In this document: one piece after another, positions 1 to 7,549 of the stretch
How positions within the stretch are numbered: position 1 is the first letter of the stretch
Layout of the letters: every line of letters begins with the position of its first letter
Assembly (NCBI GenBank): GCA_009377445.1
Contig: WHUA01000001.1
Span: 496,001-560,000, forward strand
Reading direction: 5' to 3'
Length of the DNA: 64,000 nt
Source: Alphaproteobacteria bacterium
GTDB taxonomy: Bacteria > Pseudomonadota > Alphaproteobacteria > UBA8366
Translations under genes and position numbers: made by a program
The notes under the pieces: generated by a model
Told to the model about the DNA's origin: nothing
Databases searched by the model: none
The model's input: the letters and a program-made list of their open reading frames with translations, nothing else

Positions 1-603
1 GTCGTTCTTGCTGAAGCCCGCGGCTTTGCGCTGCGATGAATCGAGACTGTCGTAGCGCTGCGCAACCGCCGCAGCTAAATCGCGGTCGCCAAGGTTTACA
101 GCCCGGCGAGCGTAAGTCGTCAACTCGTTTGGTCCTGCGCTGCGGATTTGTTCGAAGTAACGGCTACGGGCTTCTCCGCCGAGCCCATGCTGAACCAGCA
201 TATGCACTGGTGATGCATAGAGGTCTGCCACGGCGGACATGTTGTCCGCATGCTCGCGTGCTTCTTTGAGCACGCTGTATCGCTCGTCGGAGGATGCCTT
301 GATTAGGTCGAGCCGGAACTTCGCCATATGATCGCGCTGTAATTTCTGGCGCTCCGCACGGGGCAGGCGGGTCAACGCTTCGTATTGCGCTGAAGCGCGT
401 TCGGTTTCCTTCGCAATGTCGGCTTTCAAACGGTCAAGGGTTTTCGTGAATCGCTGGGCTGCAAGATCGGCTTTCGACGCGGTTTCGATCAGGTCTTTGA
501 GGCTTTGCGGTTTTCCGGCATAGGACTCCAGACCACGTTGTCCAAGCTCCCTCAAATTTCGCGCCTTGATTCCCGCAATGACTTTCTCTTTGGACGTTGG
601 CAT
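1..603 (-). CDS. Hypothetical island protein, 3' end beyond the window
   Basis: An uninterrupted reverse-strand frame runs from ATG at 603 to the window edge (201 codons, no stop). It starts MPTSKEKVIAGIKARNLREL. AAAGGA stands about ten bases before the ATG and fixes the start. The visible protein is hydrophilic and largely alpha-helical. Lys, Glu and Ala-rich stretches around residues 35-85 look coiled-coil-like, and there is no signal peptide or membrane segment. It is the last visible gene of the leftward island group, about 220 bases downstream of the next gene. I do not recognise a family; a phage structural or scaffold-like role is possible only by context. Confidence 0.6.
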   Translation of the reverse strand, partial: MPTSKEKVIAGIKARNLRELGQRGLESYAGKPQSLKDLIETASKADLAAQRFTKTLDRLKADIAKETERASAQYEALTRLPRAERQKLQRDHMAKFRLDLIKASSDERYSVLKEAREHADNMSAVADLYASPVHMLVQHGLGGEARSRYFEQIRSAGPNELTTYARRAVNLGDRDLAAAVAQRYDSLDSSQRKAAGFSKND

Positions 604-822
604 GACACTTCATCCTTTCCATGCTTCGCATTTGGCATGTTGACTCATTGATCGTCTCCCGAGTTTGCTTCCGATCCATCAACGGTAGCGTCACGCTGTT
701 CCGCCGATTTATTCGGATAAACCGCCGGCTGTGCCATACACAGCCGACGATTCCCGAGGAGTCGATGTGGAATAGTTGAAGCATGATCTACAGATATGGG
801 CCTGACAACCCCCTCCGACCGT
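604..822. other. Intergenic stretch in the island, nothing recognised
   Basis: About 220 bases between two leftward genes. Open frames crossing it overlap the neighbouring genes in other frames and have no convincing ribosome binding site. It may hold a promoter for the gene ending at the window edge, but no clear -35/-10 pair was seen. Confidence 0.4.
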
Positions 823-1374
823 TCACGCGGTCGACACCAACATTTGCTCCGTTTCGTCTTCGGCCAACTCACGGAGGATTTCGTCAACGTCTGACTCGTC
901 AATATCGCCGGTGCGCTGAAGCAACTGCTGGAAAGCGCGATCAAGATTGACGCGTGCGGCCGTAGCGAGTGCTTTGTGGTCGACTGCGGGCTCCTCCGGC
1001 TTCTCCCGCTGTTTCTGCTGTTTGACCTGTGTCCATTTTGCAATTGAAATCTTGCGCAATAGCGGCTCATCGATTCCAGCAAGATCGCAGACTATCTGTC
1101 GGTCTTCGCAAAGCGCACCCCACGTGACCATCAGCCAGCGCCGGGCGGTAGCTCTTGCACGGTTGCCGCGTTCCGCTCGCTCTTCCGCACCGCGGGCTTT
1201 ACCATTGCAAAGTACCCAATCCGAATGCACGAACGCGTCTTGCCATGCCAGCGCAACCACGGCCTGCCAAAGCTGCTGTTGGGGAGACATGCCTTCTTTG
1301 CCGCCGCGTGGAATCTCGACTCCATGGAGCGCTTCATCGGCTGTTCTACTGAGTACGGAAGGTGTAGCGTTCAT
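823..1374 (-). CDS. Hypothetical phage/island protein with a WL...VC.LAGID motif
   Basis: 183 residues starting MNATPSVLSRTADEALHG. The middle contains a pattern W(Q)AVVALAWQDAFVH...RRWLM...CEDRQIVCDLAGIDEPLLRK, given here in pieces. It resembles a small domain common in alphaproteobacterial prophages, in which a tryptophan-rich helix is followed by VC-x-LAGLD. The C-terminal third is acidic (DIDESDVDEIL). The start codon overlaps the stop of the preceding 108-residue gene by four bases (ATGA), which implies translational coupling. No function can be assigned; the resemblance is from memory of the motif, not an alignment. Confidence 0.6.
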   Translation of the reverse strand: MNATPSVLSRTADEALHGVEIPRGGKEGMSPQQQLWQAVVALAWQDAFVHSDWVLCNGKARGAEERAERGNRARATARRWLMVTWGALCEDRQIVCDLAGIDEPLLRKISIAKWTQVKQQKQREKPEEPAVDHKALATAARVNLDRAFQQLLQRTGDIDESDVDEILRELAEDETEQMLVSTA

Positions 1375-1697
1375 GATCCGCGGTCGAGCATAACCGGCCC
1401 GTCCCGCAGTTCCTCGCCGGCTTCGGATTCATGTTCAGGCTTGCTGTCGGCAGTGATACCGCCTGGAGGTAATTGCTCTTCCTGCATGAAAATCATCTGC
1501 TGACATTCGGCTTCCCACGCGGCGTGACCATCGGGCGTGTTTGCGAATGCCTCGCGGTACATCGCCTGACCGTGGAATTCCGGCTGCGCTTCCGGCGCAC
1601 AGAAGATCGGCAGGAATCGCGCATGCTGTAGCATTCGACCGGGCGGGATCGTCCGGTTTTTTACCGTTATGTGCTTGAGCAAGTCTGACGCGCGCAT
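1371..1697 (-). CDS. Hypothetical island protein, 108 residues
   Basis: A 108-residue frame starting MRASDLLKHITVKNRTIPPG and ending in an acidic tail (EHESEAGEELRDG). It sits between the terminase-like gene (50 bases upstream) and the next unknown gene (four-base ATGA overlap downstream), so the three probably form one leftward transcript. There is no signal peptide, membrane segment or recognisable motif. Support comes from operon-like packing and coding-like composition only. Confidence 0.5.
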   Translation of the reverse strand: MRASDLLKHITVKNRTIPPGRMLQHARFLPIFCAPEAQPEFHGQAMYREAFANTPDGHAAWEAECQQMIFMQEEQLPPGGITADSKPEHESEAGEELRDGPVMLDRGS

Positions 1698-1747
1698 GAT
1701 AAACCTCTATTTTTAAGGGCTGGAACGATGGCGCTGCCGTAGCGCAA

Positions 1748-2590
1748 TCAGCCTAGTAATTCCCAAGCCTCAGGCTCGACGGAATCCACATGGTGAGACG
1801 GCTGCGCTTGTGCGGTATCACGCGCACGCTGGTTTTTTGTGCCGCCGGACGGTTCCGCGTCGACGGCTTTTTTTGCCGACGCAGCCGGCTCACTATGTGG
1901 ACTCGATTTGCGTTTTCGTCCCGGAGGTTTCTTGGACGTGAAACCTTGTCGACCGAGCTTGACCGGTTCAACCGGCGCAGGCTCGGGAGTTATGTCTATC
2001 ATCGGCAGTTCGGATTCGTCGGACTCGCAGCGATTAATCGCCAGTTGGCGCAACACGGATGCCAAGCTTGCTTGAAGCTCGCGCGAGAGTCCGGCGACAT
2101 CTTGCGGGGTGATCAAGCAGCCCACATGCTGGACGGTGCCGCTGATTTCGAGTTGCTTGCGCTCGCTGTACTTCTCCGGCATCAACGAGCGGGCGCGAGC
2201 CAAAAGAAGATTACTATCGTATCGCCGGATCGTCGCCGGCTTGGCCGTGCCGTCCTCCGCGATATCTAGGACTCTCATTCCTTTTTGAAAAACCGGTTCT
2301 TCCCATCCCTCTTGCCCGCGGCGCATGATCTCCATTTCGACAGCGGCTTTCGCCTCTTCGATTGCATCGTCAACGGCCGCACGGAAAGTTGCGTCGCGAT
2401 TCTCAAGCGCCTTGAACGACGAGACTCCGGGCGATGCCTTGCCCGTCGAGTGTGGCGTTGCAGCGCGTGCTCCGGAACGGTAGCAGCCGGTTTCCGCCAA
2501 GACCTTCAAGAACAGCGCACGGCGGGCGGCCGTCAGCGGGCGATGCGCCTGACCGTGACCATTGTTCCACAGCTTGCGGTTCTCGTTCAT
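1748..2590 (-). CDS. Terminase small subunit-like protein (TerS-type helix-turn-helix)
   Basis: 280 residues. Residues 18-60 (AARRALFLKVLAETGCYRSG, then the following helix) match the N-terminal helix-turn-helix shape of phage terminase small subunits. The middle has the family's typical run: A..EAKAAVEMEIMRRGQEGWEEPVFQKG in sections, then YDSNLLLARARSLMPEKYSE. In phages TerS recognises the pac or cos site and recruits the large subunit. The C-terminal 90 residues are basic and low-complexity (SKKPPGRKRKSS). The ribosome binding site is weak. The 25-bp repeats at 2826-2890 lie about 240 bases upstream of its start. No large subunit gene is visible. The family call is moderately secure; function in packaging is inferred. 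Confidence 0.6.
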   Translation of the reverse strand: MNENRKLWNNGHGQAHRPLTAARRALFLKVLAETGCYRSGARAATPHSTGKASPGVSSFKALENRDATFRAAVDDAIEEAKAAVEMEIMRRGQEGWEEPVFQKGMRVLDIAEDGTAKPATIRRYDSNLLLARARSLMPEKYSERKQLEISGTVQHVGCLITPQDVAGLSRELQASLASVLRQLAINRCESDESELPMIDITPEPAPVEPVKLGRQGFTSKKPPGRKRKSSPHSEPAASAKKAVDAEPSGGTKNQRARDTAQAQPSHHVDSVEPEAWELLG

Positions 2591-2825
2591 TCGGGGATGG
2601 TCTCATACAGCCCCCGGCCTGAGTAGCCCCATGGGCGGTGTCGACCGGACCGGCCTATAGGGACCGGCCGGCTCAGACTCAAAATTTTTCAGCGACATGA
2701 TTCCGGAAGCGCATGCGAATGGTTCGCACGCTTATGACAGACATGACAAATGTGATCCGGAGCCCCGATGTAAAATCCGTACAGCAAGAGGGAGCATGGG
2801 TACCCGCCTTACTTTGAAACGGGTC

Positions 2826-2890
2826 TTAACCTTTCGTTAACGAAGGTTAATGCGCATCATCCCTATTAACCTGTTGTTAACCAAGGCTAA
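2826..2890. repeat. Two 25-bp GTTAAC-centred near-palindromic direct repeats
   Basis: Copies at 2826-2850 and 2866-2890 agree at 21 of 25 positions and start exactly 40 bases apart. Each begins TTAACCT, has GTTAAC in the middle and ends AAGG-Y-TAA, so each is itself a near inverted repeat. They lie in the 396-base gap (2591-2986) between the recombinase gene and the terminase-like gene. The rest of that gap shows no gene. They look like operator or recombinase arm sites. Confidence 0.7.
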
Positions 2891-2986
2891 GGTATTTTAA
2901 TCACACAAATTCACTGTGATAAAGGAGCGAGCGCGCCAGCCGGCTAGACTGGCGAGCGCGAGCCCGCAGTATCGAGGCAGGAAGGT

Positions 2987-3541
2987 CTAGGCGCTCAGGG
3001 CGCGCACGGCCTCCGCGATCACGGCATCCGCGCTGGGATCGATGTAGCGGACGGTCGTGCTCGCATCGGCGTGCCTCATGACCTTTTGAAGGTCCGCAAT
3101 GGGCAGCTTGGGCGCGAGCCGGGTTGCGAACGTCCGCCGGCCGGAGTGCGAAGTACAGCCATCCAGGCCGGCCGCGGAATACAGCCGGTTGAGCCGCTGG
3201 GCTACGGCATGAGCGCTCAGGCGCTTGCCACGGGCGTTGAGGAGCACTGGGCCGCTGCGGGGATGGCGGCGGGCGGCACTGAGCCGCAGCAGCGCCCGGC
3301 GCAGGTCTGCCGGCAAGGGAAGGCGGGCTCCGCCTGTGCCGGCCTTGGTTGCCGCGGGCGATATGTCGATATCCTCGGCAAGCCCGCCGGATGCGTCCCT
3401 GAGCCAAGCCCAATCCGTCGCCGCGATTTCACAGGCGCGGAGCCCGGCGCGATGGCTCAGAAGGACGGCGACGGTTTCCTGCATGTCCGCGATATCGAGC
3501 ACGCGGCCCAACTCGATTTCGCATAAAACCTTGGCTTTCAT
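2987..3541 (-). CDS. Single-domain tyrosine recombinase/integrase
   Basis: 184 residues covering only the catalytic domain of the tyrosine recombinase family, which cuts and rejoins DNA at att sites. Catalytic residues visible are Arg35 (GLRACEI), Lys66, His132 and Arg135 (HSGRRTF), His157 (MRHADAS) and the nucleophile Tyr166 (VRYID). The usual N-terminal core-binding domain is absent. AAGGAG stands six bases before the ATG at 3541, so the short form is the translated form rather than a recent truncation. The gene lies inside the island, about 3.9 kb from the right junction. It may integrate the island, or may be an accessory resolvase if the main integrase lies at the unseen left end. Confidence 0.85.
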   Translation of the reverse strand: MKAKVLCEIELGRVLDIADMQETVAVLLSHRAGLRACEIAATDWAWLRDASGGLAEDIDISPAATKAGTGGARLPLPADLRRALLRLSAARRHPRSGPVLLNARGKRLSAHAVAQRLNRLYSAAGLDGCTSHSGRRTFATRLAPKLPIADLQKVMRHADASTTVRYIDPSADAVIAEAVRALSA

Positions 3542-4229
3542 GGCCGACTCCTTCAGTTTCGATCCTGAGTATGGCGGGCAAACCTTAAGGAGTCGTTAAC
3601 ATCCGAGAGGAAATGTTGTTTTCTCTTGGTTCTTACGGATTAGCCTGTTGCGACAGGGAGATAGGGCCGAAAACGGCGGGCTCCGGTGCGGCTCCTAGAT
3701 GTTGTGGTACGATAGTTAACGCCTGCTGCGCCTGCGAAGAGACTCGACATTCGCAGAAGCCCGGCAGAAGGCCGTAGGCGAGCGCGGCGGCGGAGGTCGC
3801 ATGGGCAAGGTCGACCGCTTGGCCGTGGCTCCTGCCCCTTCCCCGCGGCATGGCGGTACCCGCCGTATGGTTTACGGATATGGTTAACGTGCGGTATGTC
3901 CTTCCAAAGTCTCAGGCATTTATCTAAAAGTTTAGCACTAGCCGAATGACTGCCTTGATTGGTTGATGTTTTGTTCCAAGCCGGCTGCGCCTGCCGGATT
4001 GGCGGCCGGAGCGCGAGCCACGAGCGGCCCGCCTGACCGGTCCGGCCGCTGGGTAGGCTTGTACGAGCTGTCCGGGGCCGTAGGCTCGCATGTAATGAAG
4101 CTCCCTACCTGAGCATATCAGACTCACGTGCGTACGCGAGACCAAGATGCTTACAGCCGAGCGGCCCTCCCCGGTAGAGATTCGGTAGTGCGAACCGAAT
4201 CGAGAATTCGCCAAGTACCTATCCGGGGC
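3542..4229. other. Gene-poor island stretch upstream of the recombinase
   Basis: About 690 bases without a supportable gene. Three GTTAAC hexamers occur here (3595, 3715, 3883). Short open frames on the minus strand (for example 3924-4214) lack ribosome binding sites and protein-like composition. The stretch probably holds the promoter for the recombinase and part of the replication or recombination control region. Confidence 0.5.
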
Positions 4230-4477
4230 TTGCGGACACTCTCCCCCTTATAGGGGGGAGAGAGTGTGTCCGCAGACTGTCCAACTGTATGTCCGGACAC
4301 TGTCCGCAGACTGTCCGCAGTATGTCCGCTGCACGCAAGAAACCCACGGAAAACCTCGCTTTCGCCGCACCTCGTCCGGTGTCCGCAGATTTGTCCGCAA
4401 CTGTCCGCAGAGGTGGCCGCCGAACTGTCCGCAGAGGTGTCCGCAAGGGTCTCTGCGGACAGCCTATGTGTCCGCAG
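4230..4477. repeat. Iteron array, TGTCCGCAG units, candidate replication origin
   Basis: Exact TGTCCGCAG occurs at 4267, 4301, 4312, 4380, 4402, 4426 and 4469, with an exact inverted copy at 4453. The variant TGTCCGCAA is at 4392 and 4438, and inverted at 4230. Weaker copies are at 4278, 4290, 4323 and 4414. Units are spaced 10-12 bases apart, about one helical turn, in two blocks (4267-4331 and 4380-4477). This is the form of iterons bound by a replication initiator. The array is immediately downstream of the primase/helicase gene that could use it. Confidence 0.75.
4241..4260. other. C-rich/G-rich hairpin beside the iterons
   Basis: CTCCCCC (4241-4247) pairs with GGGGGAG (4254-4260) around an AT loop (TTATAG). 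It lies at the left end of the iteron array, downstream of the leftward primase gene. It could be a terminator or an origin-associated structure; there is no strong T run for an intrinsic terminator. Confidence 0.45.
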
Positions 4478-4552
4478 AAATCCTTGCGCATAAATAGGCA
4501 CGGCACACGCAAGAGACCCGCGGATATCCGGGGATTCGCGCGTGTAGCGTCC

Positions 4553-6706
4553 TTATTTGTCGGAATTTTCGGGCGGAAGCGTCCAAATCAGGTCTTTTGC
4601 GTCCGGCTCGGACATCAGGAAGCGGGACAGCAGCCCGCCCGGTACCTGCTTGCCCTTCTCGGTATGCCTGGTCTGTCGCCGGAGCGTCCGGGCTTCGTTC
4701 TCCACAAGTTTGTGCCACATCTCGGTATTGGCGCGCACCTTCGCTTCCTTCTCCGGCTCGTTGAGGAGCCGCGTGTTGACGATTGCCTCGGCCAAGGTGT
4801 TGGTGCCGATGCATCCGGCTCCGGCGCAGGCGAGCAACGCCGCTTCTACCTCCTGTAGCCTATCCAGGTTCTGAAGGGCCGCGGGTGCCGCCTGAGCGGT
4901 TATCCGGTAGAAGACCAGAGACTGATTCATCATCCCCGGCTCGGTTGCCCGGCCGATGGAAACCGGGTCGCCCCGGAAGTACAGCGGCTCGCGCCATGCC
5001 TCCGCGTCTTTCTGCTTCTTGTTCCAAATCGTGGCCGTGCGCGTCTGCTTGTCGCCTTCGGACTCGAACACCGCATCGGCGGATGCGTCGATATTGGAGG
5101 AGCCTCGCGCCCCTTTACCCGGTGTCTTGCCGCTGTGGTGTATGACGATCACCGCGCAGCCGAAGCGGCGTTTCAGATAGTCCAGGTGCTCGAAGATCAC
5201 GCCCGTATCTTTGGCCGAATTTTCGTCCAGGCCGGCCATGGCACGCGCGAGGGTATCGATGACTAGGATATCTGGCTTGATCCCGGCCGCGTCGATAGAG
5301 TCTGCCAATGCTTGAATGTGATCCGCATCGGCGAAGCGGGGCATCTCGCGCGTTACATAGAACGGGATCGATTCATCTATGCCACGTTTCTTCCGCCATG
5401 CTATGCGCCTGAGCTTCGCCACACCGGCCGCGCCTTCGCCGGGGATGTACACTGTCGTCAGCGGTCGCTTCGCCCGGTAGCGCATGCTATGGGCTTCGCC
5501 CTTCCCGCTATCGCACCATGCCAAGCCCGACGCAGCGGAGAGACACAAATCCATAACCAAGAATGTCTTGTAGGATTGCGACGGCCCGACGAAAAAGTTG
5601 ATCGTGTGTACCTGGATCACGCTGTTAATGAGCCAAACGGGATCGGGGATTGCATCCTGCTCCGCTTCACTCATCGGGCTGAACCGCTGCGCAAGCGTGG
5701 CACGCGCCGGTGCGCTCATGCCGGAAGGCGCGGTGTCCGGTAGATCGTCGGGAATGCCGGTGGCCGGATCGTCAGCATCATTAAGCAGCGTTATATGATG
5801 CGCGTTCTTCGATCCCGGCGCGTCCTTTCCGTAGTGGTATGCATTCGCGACCGTGACCGCCAATTCGTTGGAGTCCCATTCCGGAATACAAGTTTCGTTC
5901 CAGCTACGGCCGTCGTCATGAATCGGCGCGAACAGCAGTTCCAGACATTTGTCCTGCGATATGCCCAAGTCTTTTAACTCGACAGCGGTCACGTAACTAT
6001 GAGCGTTGCCGCCCTGCCCTTCGATTGCCGGCTCGCGCTTCCGGAGATAGCCAATCGCTTGATCGATTGCCGCGGGAATATCCCAGCCGGCGGCGGGCTC
6101 GCGCTGTGCGACGCGTATGCGCGGCTTGCCTAAGATCGGTATCAAGTCGTCGCGTATTGACGTCAACGGGGCGTCGCTGACAATCTTGTACGGCTTACCG
6201 TCTATGGTGCTGCCGGGTCCGATCACCAGCCCGCCGTCCGAGCGCACGTCGACTCCGTTGAGAAGGTTGACCGCGTTGGCGTAGGGCTCCGGCGAGAGGT
6301 AGTATAGATGGAGCCCGTTGGATGGAGTCCGAACGACAAATGTCTCCGACTCCAATTCCCAGCGTTCGATGCCGAGGCGCGAGCACAACATTTCAATTCC
6401 GCGCTTGCCGTTCTTCTCGTCCAGATCGATGACAACGATTCCGCCGCCTGTCGCTATGCCTATATTTGCGTCGGGATGGTCCGACCACCACTGCCTAATT
6501 TGCGCTTCATCGGTCGTCGCCAGCGACTGCCAATTGTTGAACAGCGGTGCGCGGCCGTTCGGCTTTGCAAGGAATACCCGGAAGTTCCGGCTTGCCATGA
6601 ACAACGCGGCGGCAAGCCTTGCCATGGTCGCGTCATCATCCGTCGTCTGCGGCAAGATATCGGAGTCGACGGGCGGAAGATTCGAATCATCGGGGGGAGT
6701 CGTCAT
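4553..6706 (-). CDS. Primase-polymerase / RepA-type helicase fusion
   Basis: 717 residues. Residues 42-185 are a bifunctional primase/polymerase domain: VFLAKPNGRAPLFNNWQ, ATTDEAQIRQWW, DANIGIATGG, the metal-binding pair Asp94-x-Asp96 in VVIDLDEKNG, and His133. Residues 355-560 are a RecA-fold RepA/AAA_25 helicase: P-loop GPSQSYKT (374-381), Walker B LVIDT (Asp484) and VIHHSGK (521-527). Such fusions prime and unwind DNA in plasmids, satellites and phages. The P-loop has Tyr where the last Gly of GxxxxGK is usual, a variant also found in phage AAA_25 proteins. The gene overlaps the HTH gene by four bases (ATGA), with GGGGAG before its start. Iterons follow its stop. Confidence 0.85.
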   Translation of the reverse strand: MTTPPDDSNLPPVDSDILPQTTDDDATMARLAAALFMASRNFRVFLAKPNGRAPLFNNWQSLATTDEAQIRQWWSDHPDANIGIATGGGIVVIDLDEKNGKRGIEMLCSRLGIERWELESETFVVRTPSNGLHLYYLSPEPYANAVNLLNGVDVRSDGGLVIGPGSTIDGKPYKIVSDAPLTSIRDDLIPILGKPRIRVAQREPAAGWDIPAAIDQAIGYLRKREPAIEGQGGNAHSYVTAVELKDLGISQDKCLELLFAPIHDDGRSWNETCIPEWDSNELAVTVANAYHYGKDAPGSKNAHHITLLNDADDPATGIPDDLPDTAPSGMSAPARATLAQRFSPMSEAEQDAIPDPVWLINSVIQVHTINFFVGPSQSYKTFLVMDLCLSAASGLAWCDSGKGEAHSMRYRAKRPLTTVYIPGEGAAGVAKLRRIAWRKKRGIDESIPFYVTREMPRFADADHIQALADSIDAAGIKPDILVIDTLARAMAGLDENSAKDTGVIFEHLDYLKRRFGCAVIVIHHSGKTPGKGARGSSNIDASADAVFESEGDKQTRTATIWNKKQKDAEAWREPLYFRGDPVSIGRATEPGMMNQSLVFYRITAQAAPAALQNLDRLQEVEAALLACAGAGCIGTNTLAEAIVNTRLLNEPEKEAKVRANTEMWHKLVENEARTLRRQTRHTEKGKQVPGGLLSRFLMSEPDAKDLIWTLPPENSDK

Positions 6707-7203
6707 TGCGCAGCACTCCCCGCTTTGGCGCTGACGCGTGCCTTCCGTTTCGGATTCGACTGCGGCTTAGGCTTGCGTTCTTGCGCACGTTGCCGGCCCA
6801 GTCGGTCGAGCCCGCTGATTACAGCGGCCACGCCATGTGCATCAAGTGCGTGCAGCGAAGGGTAGCCTAGCGACTTCGCGAGTACGCGCGCGTCCTGGAA
6901 GGTTACGCGGCCCTCCACAGTCGCGGTTACGATCCCGTAGCTCAGACGTTGGCGCAGGGGCGCATTGGTCTTGACCGTCACCTTTGCCGGCGATTGCAAC
7001 GCTGCACGCGCCTGCTCAAACGCCATTCGCTTTGCCGCGAACTCCAACGTCTCATCTTCTCTATATAGCCACTTCCTGCCACCGCGTCGTACCGGCGCAG
7101 GGCCGATACCATCGCGACGCCACTTGGCCGGCGTGTCTGGCGTCACGCCGCATATCCTGGCCACGTCTCCGGCGGTCAGGGAGTAGTCGGATAAGATGCT
7201 CAT
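6703..7203 (-). CDS. Helix-turn-helix regulator, AlpA/MerR-like
   Basis: 166 residues if translation begins at ATG 7203 (MSILSDYSLTAGDVARICGV), chosen because GGAG stands six bases upstream; an ATG at 7236 would add 11 residues without a good ribosome binding site. Residues 8-55 form a winged helix-turn-helix of the AlpA/excisionase/MerR class (TAGDVARICGV...WRRDGIGPAPVRR, then WLYRED). The C-terminal tail is very basic (KPKPQSNPKRKARVSAK). It is the first gene inside the island's right end and is coupled to the primase gene. It likely regulates replication or excision genes, as AlpA-type proteins do in satellites. Confidence 0.65.
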   Translation of the reverse strand: MSILSDYSLTAGDVARICGVTPDTPAKWRRDGIGPAPVRRGGRKWLYREDETLEFAAKRMAFEQARAALQSPAKVTVKTNAPLRQRLSYGIVTATVEGRVTFQDARVLAKSLGYPSLHALDAHGVAAVISGLDRLGRQRAQERKPKPQSNPKRKARVSAKAGSAAQ

Positions 7204-7384
7204 AGAGCGCTCCATGCGTTGTCGGCCGGAGCGCACGCGCCCGCGGCCGATCTATTGGCTAAGACCGTTCAAAGCTTCCTCGGTTTTCTGGGATTCATCG
7301 GGCCGGCCGGCATAGCCGGAGCAGTATTATCTTAGCGGTTGAAATCTATATGTCTAGCGTTTCGCCCGGTTTGGTTGATCTTGG

Positions 7385-7549
7385 TTAACGGCAAATACTA
7401 TATTTATTCCAATAGGTTACTGGCCATAATTTTGGGTCAAAAAATACAACATTGGTGAAGGCCGGCAGCCCGTTCGCCATGGTGACCTGGACGTCGATGG
7501 CAAGCGTCTCGATGCCCTGAAAGGCAACGGTATTTACATGGGCCGCCAA
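7385..7549 (-). pseudogene. comM: comM (yifB) 5' fragment cut by the island
   Basis: From a TTG start at 7549, with GGAGG seven bases upstream, the reverse strand encodes a ComM N-terminus: residues 2-20 read [19 protein letters not shown], then [12 protein letters not shown] to residue 32. These are hallmark residues of the YifB/ComM Mg-chelatase-like AAA ATPases, which promote branch migration in natural transformation. In the family the next residues are IVGLPDKAV. Here the frame reads NVVFFDPK and ends at TAA 7385-7387 after 54 residues. The change occurs at 7453/7454, the island junction. The remaining roughly 470 codons should lie left of the island. The position next to gshB fits comM in related genomes. 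Confidence 0.8.

Larger units (their letters stand above)
1..7453. mobile_element. Right end of an integrated element, phage-satellite-like, inserted in comM
   Basis: All genes here point leftward and are of mobile-element type: an AlpA/MerR-like helix-turn-helix protein, a primase-polymerase/helicase, a tyrosine recombinase, a terminase-small-subunit-like protein and unknown proteins. The intergenic DNA is rich in AT runs and GTTAAC motifs, unlike the GC-rich chromosome to the right. The right boundary is placed at 7453/7454, where the reverse strand stops encoding the ComM N-terminus. The left boundary lies outside the window. The order HTH, primase-helicase, iterons, integrase, TerS resembles phage-inducible chromosomal islands; a degraded or compact prophage is the alternative. 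Confidence 0.75.

Noticed and set aside
434..784. 116-codon minus-strand frame at the left edge
   Set aside because: The in-frame gene from ATG 603 to the window edge has a better ribosome binding site and protein-like composition; this frame overlaps it.
3924..4214. 96-codon minus-strand frame in the island gap
   Set aside because: No ribosome binding site, unlikely composition and no motif; treated as non-coding.
4267..4477. Possible CRISPR array
   Set aside because: Units are only 9 bases and spaced 10-12 bases; no spacers of CRISPR length and no cas genes.
4151..4512. Several overlapping short open frames with repeated Cys-Pro-Gln or Ser-Ala-Asp peptides
   Set aside because: They are translations of the TGTCCGCAG iterons in different frames, not genes.
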